A DNA stretch of 64,000 nucleotides from Chrysomallon squamiferum (GCA_012295275.1 CM022671.1:8667386-8731385); one strand, 5' to 3'; positions 42,266-54,622 are shown, counted from the first letter of the stretch. Notes: generated by a model not told the origin, from the sequence alone. A program made the numbers and translations.

Positions 42266-44266
42266 AAAAAAAATTCAAAAAAAAAAAATGAATTATAGAT
42301 CCCACATATAAACACATATATCCCACATATTTTATTAAATTATAATAAACAACTTTATGTTCAGGACATAGATGTGGTGAATGTCCCAGATCACAGTATT
42401 TTGAAAAGACAAGAGCTTCAGCCTGGCACAGCCTACAAATTCAGAGTGGCAGGAATCAATGCATGTGGCCGGGGACCTTTCAGTGAAGTGTCCGCATTTA
42501 AAACATGTCTGCCTGGCTTCCCAGGAGCACCTTCAGCAATTAAAATAAGCAAGGTAACTATTCACTTCTGCAGTTCTTAACTGCAGAGTTAAGTGATTAC
42601 AGAATTGTAGATAAGTTTTGTAAGAAAATATTGCTATTCTAGAAAATTATTTAACTGTTCGATTACTTTTTATAATGATTTAATATTTATTTGTGACATA
42701 CTTAATTGTTATCTGTAATATTTTATTGTTATTACAGTACCTGTCATAACTGCTACCTGTGTTCTGATTTATTTATTTTGTTTCTTTGCTGTAGTATAAT
42801 TACTTCGTGAAGATATGGAAATATTTTTTGTTTTCCTTAACTTTTACCACTGCTTGACATTGAGTAATTATTACTGTTAAAATATTTTGAAATACTGTTA
42901 AGAAAATATTCATTTTTTTACAAAAAAGTACAGTATCAGCTAATACAGACATTTTGTTAATTTAAGTTTTACTTTTTGAGTCATAAAAGCCTTCTTTTTT
43001 TTTTTAAATATTTATTTTCTGCATAATATGAAACATTTAGTTTTTAACAACTTGTAACTAAAAGTAATGTAATTTTACAGAGTACAGAAGGTGCACATTT
43101 GTCGTGGGAGCCTCCACAGAACACAGCTGGAAAAATAACTGAATATTCTGTGTACCTAGCAGTTCGGAATGCTGCAGCTACAGAACAGAAACCCGGAACT
43201 CCAGCTCAGTTAGCATTTGTGCGTGTTTACTGTGGTCCGAATCCATCGTGTGTTGTCACAACAGCCAGTCTGGCTTCAGCCCATATAGACTTTACAACAA
43301 AGCCTGCCATCATCTTCCGAATTGCAGCTAGAAATGAGAAAGGTTATGGACCTGCAACACAAGTCAGGTGGTTGCAAGGTGAGACCAATAAAAATTGAAG
43401 AGTTAAAGAAGGTTCAGAGATAAGCTATGTGTGAAAAATAATGAACAATTAGAATAATAAAGTGATGTTACTGAATTGGATTAAATTTTGTAATTTGTAT
43501 CCAGATGTTATTTGCCATTGTTTTTTATTTCATGTGTTTAAACAAATGATGAAAACAGCAACAGTAAGAAATACATAATCACAACATTTATTTTTATTAG
43601 TTTTTTACATAATTATTTATCTAATCTGTCAACTCTTCAAATAAATTAAGCTTATTCCACCTGCCCAGAGAATGACTTTAAAGAGTTTGGACTAATTTTA
43701 ACTTTAACCAGCAAATTAATATGAATTAATTTTTATTTTAAAGTAGGATTATAGTCTCATAAATGCTCCTTTATTTTTCTCCAGATGCCAACCAAACAGC
43801 TACAAGTTCCAAAGTTGCAGTTAAAAGGGTTATTCCTTATGGGTGAGTTCTTCCAGTAAGAACAGAATCTGAAATCTTTTAGTCGTAAAATATGTAGGAC
43901 TTCTCTGAAAGCCAGATATATTTTCAATTTAAAAACAAATAAAAAATAAAATATTTAATTTCTACATGTATGTATATATATATTTTATTTTTTTCATATT
44001 GCTTCTTTAATATTTCATCTCTTTTCTTCTGTATTAATTTGTAAGATATAGTTTTTATTATTATTAAACTGCTTCTGTTAGTAATTGTATCAAAAGCAAG
44101 AATTCAATTTTCAATTTTTAATTAACCAGTATAACCTTTTACCAATCCATTTAAAATTTTATTAAGCTTGAAATTCAAAATAAATATATTATTTATTTCC
44201 AGGAAGCCAACAGTATCAGCTCAAGACAGTGCTATAAAGAAAATCAAAACTGAAGATGAAGGCTAG
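30758..44266 (+). CDS. HCFC1: HCFC1, host cell factor 1 (Kelch/Fn3 transcriptional coregulator)
   Basis: Nuclear scaffold that joins transcription factors to chromatin-modifying complexes. Exons: 30758-30917, 32411-32632, 33101-33188, 33396-33604, 33926-34117, 34346-34491, 34647-34680, 34939-35166, 35574-35651, 37340-37455, 37771-37954, 38225-38403, 38757-38903, 39200-39464, 39785-39877, 40125-41141, 41421-41533, 41764-41886, 42365-42553, 43081-43378, 43785-43842, 44203-44266; total 4203 nt, 1400 aa (human 2035). Residues 1-350 are the Kelch beta-propeller ([68 protein letters not shown]). The Fn3 start ([20 protein letters not shown]) and a basic/Thr-rich region ([18 protein letters not shown]) follow. 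Residues about 893-1004 are eight 14-aa repeats. The C-terminal Fn3 pair ([32 protein letters not shown]) and a basic tail KKIKTEDEG end the protein. I see no vertebrate-type OGT-cleavage repeats and no clear taspase site. Confidence 0.97.
30948..31396. promoter_or_regulatory. Cluster of YY1-type ATGGCG motifs in HCFC1 intron 1
   Basis: A perfect AAGATGGCGGC lies at 31140-31150. AAAATGGCGAC lies at about 30948-30957. A back-to-back pair GCCGCCAT / ATGGCG lies at 31328-31342, and a weaker GGCCATTTTC at about 31387. With the copy overlapping the start codon this makes five or six ATGGC cores in 650 bp of otherwise AT-rich DNA, the only GC-rich patch in the area. This may be a promoter-proximal regulatory cluster. 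Confidence 0.45.
35571..35577 (+). other. NAGNAG tandem acceptor, HCFC1 exon 9
   Basis: The acceptor reads cagcag|gagc. Using the first AG starts the exon at 35574, using the second at 35577. Both keep phase and differ by one alanine codon (VAGAGQ versus VGAGQ). Confidence 0.6.
40460..40795 (+). repeat. HCFC1: 42-bp coding repeat x 8 in HCFC1 exon 16
   Basis: Eight consecutive 42-bp units encode [14 protein letters not shown]; the last ends TPPL. Units differ only at a few synonymous third positions (aggcca/agacca, gaaggg/gaagga, cctcct/cctcca). The near identity implies recent expansion or homogenisation. Each unit has two cysteines. The array lies in the region between the N-terminal Thr-rich part and the C-terminal Fn3 domain. 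Several other frames on both strands are also open across the array, a by-product of the periodicity. Confidence 0.95.
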
Positions 44267-47200
44267 TCTTACAGGATTGATTCAATTCATCGTTGTCATT
44301 TGTTAACATTTTGCTGATTTCTTTTTTTTTCATTGGTTAAGTGGAATGGGCAGACAGAACACAACTTAGACTTTGCTTGGTGTCAGGAAAATTTCTCTTT
44401 GTTGTAAACTTCTTTTGTAGGTAGCGGTTTTCCTGTACATGTTTGTAAGGACTTTGTAAAAGGTGTTTTGGTGTATCTAAATATATTTTAAAAGGTTAAA
44501 AATCAATGAGAAAATGTTTTAAATGGGTGTTAAAAATAGAGCATTGTGAAAGGCAGTGTTAGGATTTAATAGAGAATGGAAATTTTGACAGGCTTTATTA
44601 AAAGTTACATGCTGCAGGGAATCTAAAAGTCTTTGGGACCTTGTTATATATAATACACAAATTCTTATGGAATGACAGGCAGAATTGTAACAATGCACTA
44701 GATATGTTTAAGAACAAATAATATTTTATCATCTTTTTATAGGTGTTGACTTCACCTAAAACTATTGAAAATTAGCTGCCTTTCACTTAACTACTGAAAG
44801 ATCAAATCGGTAAAACCATTAATTCTTCATTCCTTGTTTATATACACGTTTCAGATGGTTTTCATACTACATTGTAATTATATATCTACCCATGAACATT
44901 TCTTTCTACCACCACTACAGTTATTTATATCAAAACACATGATTTTTTAAACATTTTTTCCTCACATTTACATTGTTTCTATGTATTAGTACATAATGAT
45001 TAATTAGAATTTAGTAGCTTTTTAGCAGGATGTAATTAGAGATCTTATTATTAAACTAAACTGCTTTCAAGTATATGTTGTCTTGTATTAGGACACTGAA
45101 ATGAATGTGTCATGTCTGGTGGGAGAAATCATTTCATTGATCTATCCCCAGAAAGTAATGTTACAAATTTAAATGTGTTTTCTTTAATATAATACTTATA
45201 CTTATTGGTTTAAATTAGTTCTTTTCTAGTATCAAAAGTTCAATTGATTAAATTAACACTTTGTCTCCAGGATTCTTTTAAAATATTTTAAGAAAATTAA
45301 AATTATATCTGTAATTAAATAAAGAAATATTTGATAGTTGGCATTGATTCATGAAAACATCATATGTATCAAAATTCAGTATTGGGCATTCCTTGAATCT
45401 GTATTCAAAGTATATTTAAAAAAAAGTATTTTTACTTGCAAATTATTTTTTTAAGAAAAAGGAAGAAAGAACATTTATGAAGAAAATGAAAAAACAAACT
45501 TTCTCAGATGTTAAAAGAGAAAAACTGTTATGCCATATTTCATTTTCATTTAACATGTTTTATACTTCATTCTCTTTAGGAATGTAGATCTGTCCATATG
45601 TATAATAAATGTCATTTCCATTAACCTTTGTAAATATTCTCATAATCTGTCTTAATAATCCATTTTTGATTTTTTAGTATTTTATTACATAGCTGTATAG
45701 CTGTATGGTGTATATATACATTTAAAAAAAAAAATACATTTACATGCGTATAATGAGATTGGAGCAAGACCATGTTCATAGTTAAGCATAAACTTGACTC
45801 ATTGAATGAAATCAACATTGGTCCCTTGATGATTTGTGAACAGAATAGGTGAGGGAGACTTTTAAAGGAACAAATGTTAAGACATTGTGAAATTTGTTTT
45901 TTAATTATTATTATTGTTATTATTACCCAAAGTGCATATGCAAATATAGCTTATTCTTAGTATGATATTAAATCCTTTGGTATTAAAGAAGTATACACTC
46001 TAGAAGATGACACACAAAAGCAAGTGTACAGTAAAGAGTCCTGTCTTTTATAATATTGCAAAATCTTCATGTCACTAAAAACTTACTTTAAACCGCATTA
46101 TACATGCAGAATTTCTTTTACATTTAAATTTGGAAACACCCCCACCTAAAAAAAAAAAAATATATCTTATAAATATTTTGATAGTATGTTTCATAGGAAG
46201 ATCAATTTTGAAAAGATGAAGAAAAATGATTTTAAATTGTTTGAAAATAATGTACGTTATTGTAGTTATTTTCTGTTGTATAAATAAAACAACACTGCTG
46301 CCCAAAGCAAATATAAAGTGAGAAATGTTATTTATTCTGTGAGTCAAATGTGCCTTTTTATTTCTGTTGGTTATTTACTTTCTTATTTAACAATGCAAAA
46401 CAAAAAGATATGTGGTGTAAAGTAATTGATTTATTGTTGCTTATTACCAAAGATGATATATGCCTCAAATACAAATGAAATTTTTAAAGTTTTGTAGCAT
46501 TTATATCCTCTAAATGGTTGTCTGTTTTCTTTTTTATTATTTTTATTTATTTATTGTAATTATAAAAAAAAGAAGAAAAAGAACAAACGTTTTAACATTA
46601 CTAGAGCACCATGACCAGTTTCCTCTTGTCAGCTTGTGTGTCAGACACACTTAAAATTTCATATATTGAAACTACTTTTTTTTTCTTTTTCTTCTTTTTT
46701 CATTTAAGAACATTTTATCATAGAATAGTGTACCAGTTACTGGGTTTTTTTATTAGATTATGTCACTGAAACTACTAGACAATGAAATTTAAAAAAAGCA
46801 AATTTTTTCCAATGAAATGAAAATTATACTAATTGTTAATGAAATAAATAAGCCATTGAAGAAGATAGGATAATGAATTCAATATTTTATATTTTTATTT
46901 TACCTTTTAAATGGTTAAAGATGGGTGAGGGATTGGAAGTGCAATGTGTTGAACTTATTCATTAAGCATATTCATTCCCATTTACACAAATCTGTCTTAT
47001 AACATTAATTGTTCCTGTTGTTTTTTATATAAGTGCATCTGTCATTTTAATCAAAAACTACATAAGCCAATCTCACTATCTCTTATGTGTATTTAAATAA
47101 AATATCTTAATTTTATTTCTTCCTTGTTGTCATTTGTGTGTGTTCTTGTGTTGGTTTTTTGTATCAAATCATCTTGGAGATTGACTTTGACTTTCATGCC

Positions 47201-47337
47201 AAGGATATTGGAGTACATTTCAAAATGATTGCTGCTGTGAGGAATTTTACACTAAATATTTTATGAAAACTTAAGTGGGGAACATATTGTGTGTGACTCA
47301 CATGTGTGCTAAATTCCATTTTAAACTTGTTAACCTG

Positions 47338-47372
<35 letters not shown>

Positions 47373-48089
47373 AATTGGCATCTTAATTTAACCTAAAATC
47401 AGAAGTAACTTTAATAGTTTTGTGGTCAAGTTTTACATTTTTCTGGATATTGGAATCCCTCAAAATGCTTGATAATCACATTTCTTGGATACAAATAAGA
47501 ACCAGTTCCAAGTTTGTAAGCAAAACCAAACTTAATGATGAGAATGTTTTTAATAATTAAGAAAACCCAATTAAATTCAATACATTAATGATTTATTGAC
47601 ATGGAAAAGTAAAAAATACAAAATATAAAAATACCAATAAATATTTATAAAAAAAAAATTAAAAGACCTAAAAAGATAACTTTTTCTTCAGATGAAAATG
47701 AAAAATTAAGACACATGATATTTATGTTTAAAAGAATAAACTTTACATTTACATTCATGACTACTCCTTTTTTGGAAAATAAAATTTTTACACAGCTCAT
47801 GTTAAAATGTGTTCATTTGTAAATTGCACATTTTCATTTCTGATACTTTGAGTTAAATGGTATCAATAAATAAAAATTCTTTATTTTTAACAATAAATTC
47901 AGCTTAAGTAACATATAATCACCAATATCATCAATTATTATCCTTAAAAGCAAGATATAAATTACTAGCACTGTTATATGTAAAACATTTTAAACATTAC
48001 CAAGGCACTTTGCTCGGTTTCTTGCTTTCTACAACTTAAATACAACTTTGTTTTTCAAAACCACAGTCATATATAAGCAATATATATAT

Positions 48090-48143
48090 AAAGATAAAGA
48101 TTACAGATATATATATATGTGTGTGTGTGTAATCTTTATCTTT
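48090..48143. repeat. Perfect 15-bp inverted repeat around TA/TG tract
   Basis: aaagataaagattac at 48090-48104 is the reverse complement of 48129-48143. The loop is a TA run followed by TG repeats. It may fold as a hairpin in the Brambleberry 3' region. Confidence 0.8.
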
Positions 48144-48344
48144 TGTTTTAAAAATTCTTCAATTACAATAAAATAAAGGAATTTATTTTATAATTACAAT
48201 AAAATAAACATTTTATAAATGTACAAATATGAGAATTAAAATTATTACAAATATATAAAATTAAAAAAGTCTGTGACCACAGTAAACAATACCAGATATA
48301 AAAATTAACCAATAAGTCTTGGGTGTCACATAAAAATAACATTT

Positions 48345-48505
48345 AAAAAAAAAAAAACAACAAAAACACCACCCGAGCACATTTTACATTAATAAATTAA
48401 TTCTGAAATTCTTAATAAAACAACAAAACCCCCACCCCAGCACATTTTAAATTTCTTTTTAAGTAATAAATTAATTCTGAATTTCTTAATAAAAATTAAT
48501 ACACA
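48345..48505. repeat. Tandem duplication of about 75 bp
   Basis: Two copies share the elements acaacaaaa..cc..ccc.agcacatttta, aataaattaattctgaa and ttcttaataaaa. They lie just past the Brambleberry stop codon, in its likely 3' UTR. Confidence 0.7.
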
Positions 48506-48587
48506 TTAAATAATACTTTTTAAATATATATTTTTTTCAAAAACCCTGTAAATAAAATGAACACAATGTCATAAAACAAATCAGAGA

Positions 48588-50097
48588 TTATAAATCGTTG
48601 ATCATTTTTCTTCTAATCATAGCACGAGCTAAAATACTGTTTTTGTAGGCCAGCTGTTCTAACTGCCGAACTGTTCGAGAAAAACTTCTTGGAGATTCTA
48701 CTTGTAAGGCAGGATTTGAATCTTGTGTTATATTTATGGGTTTCCTTGGCCGTAAGAAATATTTTTACTATGTTCTCTGTTTTCTGATGTATTCTAAAAA
48801 AAAATAGTAAATAATTATAATAAAATAACAATAAGTTTTTAAAAGTTACACATTTAAACTAATTACATATTACAGAAGTAATTAATTTTTTTAAATTATT
48901 AATTAATTTTTTTTTCTAAATATTTACATCTTTCTGACAATACATTCTTGTCAGAATGATAAAATATTTATTATTCAATATTTGTTTATCACAATATTTT
49001 GAATGCAAAAAACTTAAGAACTGAGAATTTAAAAGAAAAACAAAAATTGTTTTGAAGTCTCATTAATTAAGAATGTTTTATAAAAAAAAAAACCTGCAAA
49101 AAACAATCAGTATTATTTAGGTATTTTTAATGTAATTCAGTTTCAATATATATTACAACAGAAGAAAAAAAAAATCTTTTTGATTTAAAACATGCCTGAA
49201 CTGGAGTTGAACATCTGCTACTTCTGGTTCTTGAAACTTAAAGAAAATTAAAAATTGGAGTAATATTAATGGAATACAATACTACAAGATGAATAAAGAT
49301 CTAGTCCCACTTGCTTCTGGATTTTTTAAGATGAAAAATACCAAGATCTGTTGTCTTATATTTTAAACAATAATTAGTTTGCCATTTCATTTTAGTCTGT
49401 TTTTTAATCCAACCATAAAATGCAAATAATTTTATACTGATAAAAGATGTTTTCATTTTATTCCAAATTACTACTGTAATCATTATTTTATGTTGTCTTT
49501 CTGGTTGCTTTTTATTTTATATTTAAAAAATAAATAAATAATAATAATAATAAAAACAGAACTTTACCAAGTTAAAATATAATTTCAAGCAATTCCTAAA
49601 AATGTATGGTTTAAAAAATAGCATCAGTTTGTAAGTATTTTTCATTATTAAAGTTCACTAAACCAATTATTTTAAAATTCAAATGATAAATAAATAGCAA
49701 AAATAATTAGAAGAAGAAGAACTATTTTAATAATTAATATTTTACCTGAAGATGGACTTTTAAAATACCCAGTGGTGATCCAGGACTGTATGCTATTGGA
49801 CATCTCTCGGACTGGCGTTGCCTGTCGTAGATCATGTAACTCACTGAGCAGACTGGACTTAGAGTCTGGTGTTTCTGTGAGTGTCGTGCACCAGCTGTCT
49901 GTGTCAGACTCACTGTTCCGTTCATCAACAATGAAAGTCTTGTCCGAGTCGTCATCATCGTTAGAGTCTGACTCGCCACTACTGAGTGCTGAATCAGAGG
50001 ACGTGTCACTGGTTGCTGATACAAAACAAATTAAAATTTCACTGTCTGAATAATATTTATTCTTTTTAAATAGTTAATATATTAAAATGATGTTGTT

Positions 50098-50131
<34 letters not shown>

Positions 50132-52176
50132 GTTGGTTTCTAAATTACTGGTATATTTAAAAATTACCAAGATTCATGAATTCCTTTACAATTTTAATAA
50201 AGATATATATTTTTTTTAATTTAAAGGATTTCAGTTTAATATTTTTCATTAATGGGCCAAAAAAAGGTTTATTTATAATATTTGATGTCATTAAAATCTA
50301 GAAAATTCAAAATGCCAGTTTTTTAAAAACCCAGTAACAACAATTTAAAAAAAAAAAATATTTTCCTGTAATGTATTAAGATGCTATATATATATATATA
50401 TATACAAAAAACAAAATACATCAAATGTATTTATGAATAAAGCCAAAGAGTATTAATTAGGAATTAATGTCATATGAATCACTGAAAAAGAACGAGTACT
50501 CACATTTGGTTGAATTTTGCTGTGAACCAGAAATTGCAGCTTTTTCATTCAAAATACTCTTAAAGTTAGATGATCCTGAAATCAATTATTCTTTATTTAG
50601 AAAATGCAGACAAAATACTTAAAATTTTCAAAATTCATATTTGTTTTAAGACATAATGAAAAAATAGGCATACAACCTTTATCTCTCTTAATATATATGG
50701 ATAAATTTTCTAATTTTCAAAATAACAACTGATTTAGCATTGAAGTTTGTCTTTGAAGTATTTATAACATCTGAATGTGATAGATAAAAAAAATGAAGAC
50801 AATTTAAACTCTACTATTATATATCCTTATGATAAATGACACCAAATATTAAAAAACAAATAAACAAAAACAACCTCCCTCACAAAACAAATACTGAAAA
50901 ATACAAACCAAGCATAAGTTTCTGAAGATCTGAATTCTGTTTCCTGATTTCCACTAGAAGCTGGTTATTCTGTATGGCTAAATCTTTATACATGTAGGCA
51001 CTGACCATCAACACAAGAATTGCTACAACTGTCGATATCTTCCTACAAATTCTTTGCAGAGTGTAAAGTGCTTTCTAACAACAGAAGAAAAAACGATTTT
51101 TATAATACAAAAATCACACATGAAAGTTACACATATGCATACATGCACAGTTATATATTCTTATTTCAAGAACAATCACTATATAATAAAATCTTTTACA
51201 TTTAAAGCAATAACAATTTTCAAATAAATGTCTTTAAGAAAAGAATGTAAAATCATACTGAGCTACAATAAAAAAATACCTCATCATTTTCAAATCCAGT
51301 TTCATTATTCTGGTGAAAGCCAAGATACCAAGGAACAAGAAGTTGTTCTACCAACATATTCACTGTCATTATACCGAACAACCAGAATCTTGCACCACTC
51401 GTCCTAGAGGTTGACGTCAATATGTAGGACACCAAGATACTCAGTGTGTAATATATCACTGAGTAGAACCCAGAAAATTCACCCAGCACCATATTCTGTA
51501 ATTTAGAAATGCGATCAAAGACGTCTGTGATGAGCATTCTCTGTTCCTGTGTGGTTTTCTTGAAGTCTTCAAACATGCTGTGGATGTTGTCAGACGACTG
51601 CGAGATGACGTCACTAAGGTTTGCAGCATTCTTTAGTATTTCTTCCTGAGTTTCCATGCTCTTGTTCTGCTGTTTCAACAACTCATTCTGTAGACTGTAG
51701 GATTCTTCAAGCTTCGAGGCAACATGGGATGAACTGACTGACAAGCGGTCGATGGTTGTCTCAGTCTGTTCATGCCACACTTGTGCCTGGAGAAAATAGC
51801 AGATATTTTGAGTGTGGGTGAAAAAAGTTGTAAAAGAACCACGATCTACATCTTTCATATTTGCTGTGCATTTGTGAACAGATTCTGACAGGTCACACTC
51901 GTACACATCCTGACCCTGGAGTTCAAGAAAGCAGTTCAAGTAGGCTAAAGCCAGTCTGCTCTGAACATCATCTGTCAAATGTTTACATCCTGTCTGGATG
52001 GTAACCATAGCATTCTTCCAACAGGTTCCGTAACGTGGCATCTCTGATCTTTGTTGCATAAGTTCATATTCCTGTTTTCCTGCTTTTACTCTGGCAGTGT
52101 CGATTGTTTCAAAAGTACACCAACAGATTCCAGATAAAAGGAAAATGAAAAAGTAATTCACAAATAAATTATCCAT
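48588..52176 (-). CDS. Brambleberry/KAR5-family nuclear-envelope fusion protein
   Basis: Minus-strand exons, in transcript order: 52176-51280, 51074-50909, 50575-50504, 50015-49746, 49229-49196, 48744-48588; total 1596 nt, 531 aa. A signal peptide (residues about 1-21) is followed by a Cys-rich luminal domain with cysteines at 52, 64, 82, 94, 103 and 126, in the spacing style of KAR5/GEX1/Brambleberry proteins, including a YGTCWKNAM start and an ALAYLNCFLELQG segment. Then come a coiled-coil stretch (about 133-230) and hydrophobic segments near 235-253, 263-283 and in exon 2 (VVAILVLMVSAYMY). The tail is Ser/Asp-rich and acidic, with a basic end (QLAYKNSILARAMIRRKMIND). The family acts in nuclear-envelope fusion (karyogamy in yeast, karyomere fusion in zebrafish embryos). 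The 34-bp fifth exon has a GC donor. The last two small exons rest on phase and are less certain. Confidence 0.82.
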
Positions 52177-52332
52177 TGATGTGCTGAAAAATAAAGTTAC
52201 AATAATTAATAAAATATATCTGATTTGACCAAATACAGTATTTTTTCTTTTGTTTTTAAATATACAATTATCATTTTATTATATTTATTCCAATTCATTT
52301 CTGTTTACAGTTATAAATACACTGGTTAAGCT
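52177..52332. other. 5' flank of the Brambleberry gene
   Basis: Short AT-rich stretch between the Brambleberry start codon and the hAT relic. No distinct motif was recognised. Confidence 0.4.
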
Positions 52333-53553
52333 CAGGGGCATAGCCACGTTCCAAAGTTAGGGGGAGTGAGCATATATATATATAAAAAAAAATGTGTCAT
52401 GACATATACCAAACAATTTTTAACTCATTGTTGACAGATTATAAATTTGGGTTTAAAACTGAAACACAAGGAAGATACAGTTTTAAAGGAAGTACATAAC
52501 TGTTATTTTGTATTTAAAATAAATAAAAAAACAATAAAAAGTTTTACAGTAAGCTCATAACTCTCAATTATTTAATTAATTTAATTTAAAATGTAAAATG
52601 AAAAGAAAACAAAGCATTGTGAAAAATGTATAATGAAGGAACTACAACAAACTTTTTTGTCTACGCTCTCATTCAAGTTATCTGTAACTTCTTTATAATC
52701 TGAGTAGCCAGCTGTCTTTCAATGGAAAGCAAAGCAAACCCAGACAGTCCATCCTCGACCTTTGTAGAACAAAGAATTGTTTGAAAGGATTGTTCAGCAA
52801 TTGCACTAGTTATTGGTAAGGCCAGAAAACTGTTGTACAGTGTGGACAGGTTAGGATAAATCAAATACATGTCATTGGCTATCCTGAATTTAAGTACAGA
52901 AGTCAGTTTCTCAGTACTCGAATGCCAGGATCATTTTACATTACTTTGTAAATTATATTTTTTACTTTGTTCAAAGAATTGTTTTATTTCTAGATCTGTT
53001 GAATTAATAGAGGTTTTAAAACAAAGGATAAAAGTTCCCTCTCTTTCTTTTTTATTCCTAGTGATCTTTATTTATTTTTATCATGTCTTTGAATGAAATA
53101 AACATTTGAACGATTTGTTTATATGTCAATGACGTATGAGTAAAAATTATATTTGTTCACATTATCTGCACTGTCAAAATGCTTTGGATATAAAACACTA
53201 AATTTACGTTGCCTGTGCTGCCTGTTTTCCGTACTAATAATCACAGAGTTTATGACATCTGGGTTTGTTTCGGTTCTTCAGGTGTCAGCGGCGACCTACA
53301 CACCAACACATCACAGAAGATTAAGAAGACAGTTCAAAAACACGCGAGGTTTGGTAAAATAAAGTAATGACTCCACAAAGTTCTTCCATGGCCATGCGAT
53401 TTACAAAATAAAACAAAAAAACAATAACAAGTTAATTAAAGAGTTTTAAAAACAATTGTTGAAAAAGCGCCAAATTTTAGAAATGTGTTCGGGGGAAGGG
53501 GGATCGGTCGCCCAGTTGCTCACCTATTAGTATCAGTATTAGCTATGCCACTA
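52333..53553 (-). mobile_element. Decayed hAT transposon with transposase C-terminal relic
   Basis: The left end caggggcatagcc and the reverse complement of the right end (tagtggcatagct) form short terminal inverted repeats of the hAT 'caggggcgtagcca' type. They are flanked by matching 8-bp sequences gttaagct (52325-52332) and gttatgct (53554-53561), 7 of 8 identical. Inside, on the minus strand at 52673-52870, the frame reads LPITSAIAEQSFQTI and then LSGFALLSIERQLA, the pattern of the hAT C-terminal dimerisation region (LPVTSATAERSFS...LALLSIER). The rest of the transposase is missing or unreadable, so the copy is inactive. It sits between the divergent Brambleberry and ATG7 genes. Confidence 0.75.
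52949..53050 (+). repeat. Dispersed repeat, copy 1 (inside the hAT relic)
   Basis: About 100 bp (from taaattat through actttgttcaa, gttttatttctagatctg, gaattaatagaggtttta, to a CT-rich tail) match 55176-55290 with few differences. Both copies are in plus orientation and end in pyrimidine-rich repeats. It may be a short retroelement or MITE fragment; the family was not recognised. Confidence 0.75.
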
Positions 53554-54248
53554 GTTATGCTACTTAACAATTTATGGTAACAACTTTCCTCAAAATTAGT
53601 TTTCAGTACTGAAATTCTTTCTTCGTCTTTTAAGTTCGTTTTGCTTAATATGGCAGTAAATAAATGAAATTGTGACTGACTGAGAGTAAGACTTATTACA
53701 ATATTTGTTGTTACTGTTAGTGTTACTATTAAAAGTATTAGTGTTACTGTTAGTGTTACTATTAAAAGTATTAGTAGTGTTACTGTTAGTGTTACTATTA
53801 AAAGTATTAGTGATTTAGTGTTAGTGTTACTGTTACTGTTACTGTTAGTGTCAAATTCAATAATTGATTAAGGTTTTGAAATTTAAAAGCACCTGCTTGG
53901 AAGCAAGATTAATTAAATGTTAATATTAATACTGTGAAAATATAAATAAATTAAAAATGCTAACAGAATACTTGTTTACTTGTAACAAATGAGGTTCGAA
54001 CAAAATCACATCGAAATTACCTTTTCGTATTTTCTGCCAACATAGACTGCTACTGTGCGTTTGAGAAGCGATCTGGCGCTGAGAAATATAGCTTCGGAAA
54101 CAATCGTATGTTTTCGTTGTCAGAATGATCGGAGTCGTACTAAAGGGCGATAACCGGAACTTTTTTGTTTTGTTTTGTTTGACATGTGATGGTCTTGAAA
54201 ATGAAAATAGGCGTATACAAATAGAACTCGTTTTGTTAAAATTTTGTA
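53554..54248. promoter_or_regulatory. ATG7 upstream region
   Basis: This holds the minisatellite near 53711-53850. Closer to the ATG7 start codon there is a less AT-rich 200 bp that includes accggaact (ETS-type) near 54152 and acatgtga (E-box-like) near 54182. It is the likely ATG7 promoter, judged by position only. Confidence 0.4.
53711..53850 (+). repeat. Minisatellite, unit about 33-36 bp
   Basis: Three units of gtgttactattaaaagtatt with agtgttactgtta spacers, followed by short gttact repeats. It is non-coding and upstream of ATG7. Confidence 0.85.
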
Positions 54249-54622
54249 ATGGCAGCAGAAACACTTTTACAATTTGCGCCGTTCAGTAGTGCACTAGATA
54301 CCGGATTCTGGCAAAAATTATCTCAAAATAAACTGAATATTTACGGGCTGGATGAAGAATCGAAACCGATCAGTGGATTTTATTTTAATGGTAGATACTA
54401 GATTACTAGATAAATTGCATGAAAATGATGAACATAATTATCAGAATTAATAGTTATTTTCATTTTTTGCGCCATATCATTTCATTCTCATTATAAAGAA
54501 ATAAAGATAAATATATATTAAATAAGATATTAATTTTAAGTTTAAGTTTAATTTCTCTAACGTAGAATTTTGATTTGGCCCAGCCAACTCTGGAAAAAAA
54601 AAAAAAAATAATAATTAAAAAA

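Larger units (their letters stand above)
44267..48587. other. HCFC1 3' UTR and convergent intergenic DNA
   Basis: No further gene is supported between the HCFC1 stop and the Brambleberry stop. A good plus-strand poly(A) context is AATAAA at 47096-47101 followed by a GT-rich stretch (about 47128-47158), which would give a UTR of about 2.85 kb. An earlier AATAAA near 45320 is possible. A poly-A run lies at about 47342-47370. The right part contains the minus-strand 3' UTR of the Brambleberry gene. Confidence 0.5.

Noticed and set aside
47342-47370. Poly-A run as a retrocopy tail
   Set aside because: No gene-like sequence or target duplication was seen next to it; simple homopolymer runs are common in this window.
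48613-48831. Minus-strand open frame ending SSCYD
   Set aside because: It is out of frame with the Brambleberry exon chain. The neighbouring frame (RTVRQLEQLAYKNSILARAM) looks coding and joins in phase.
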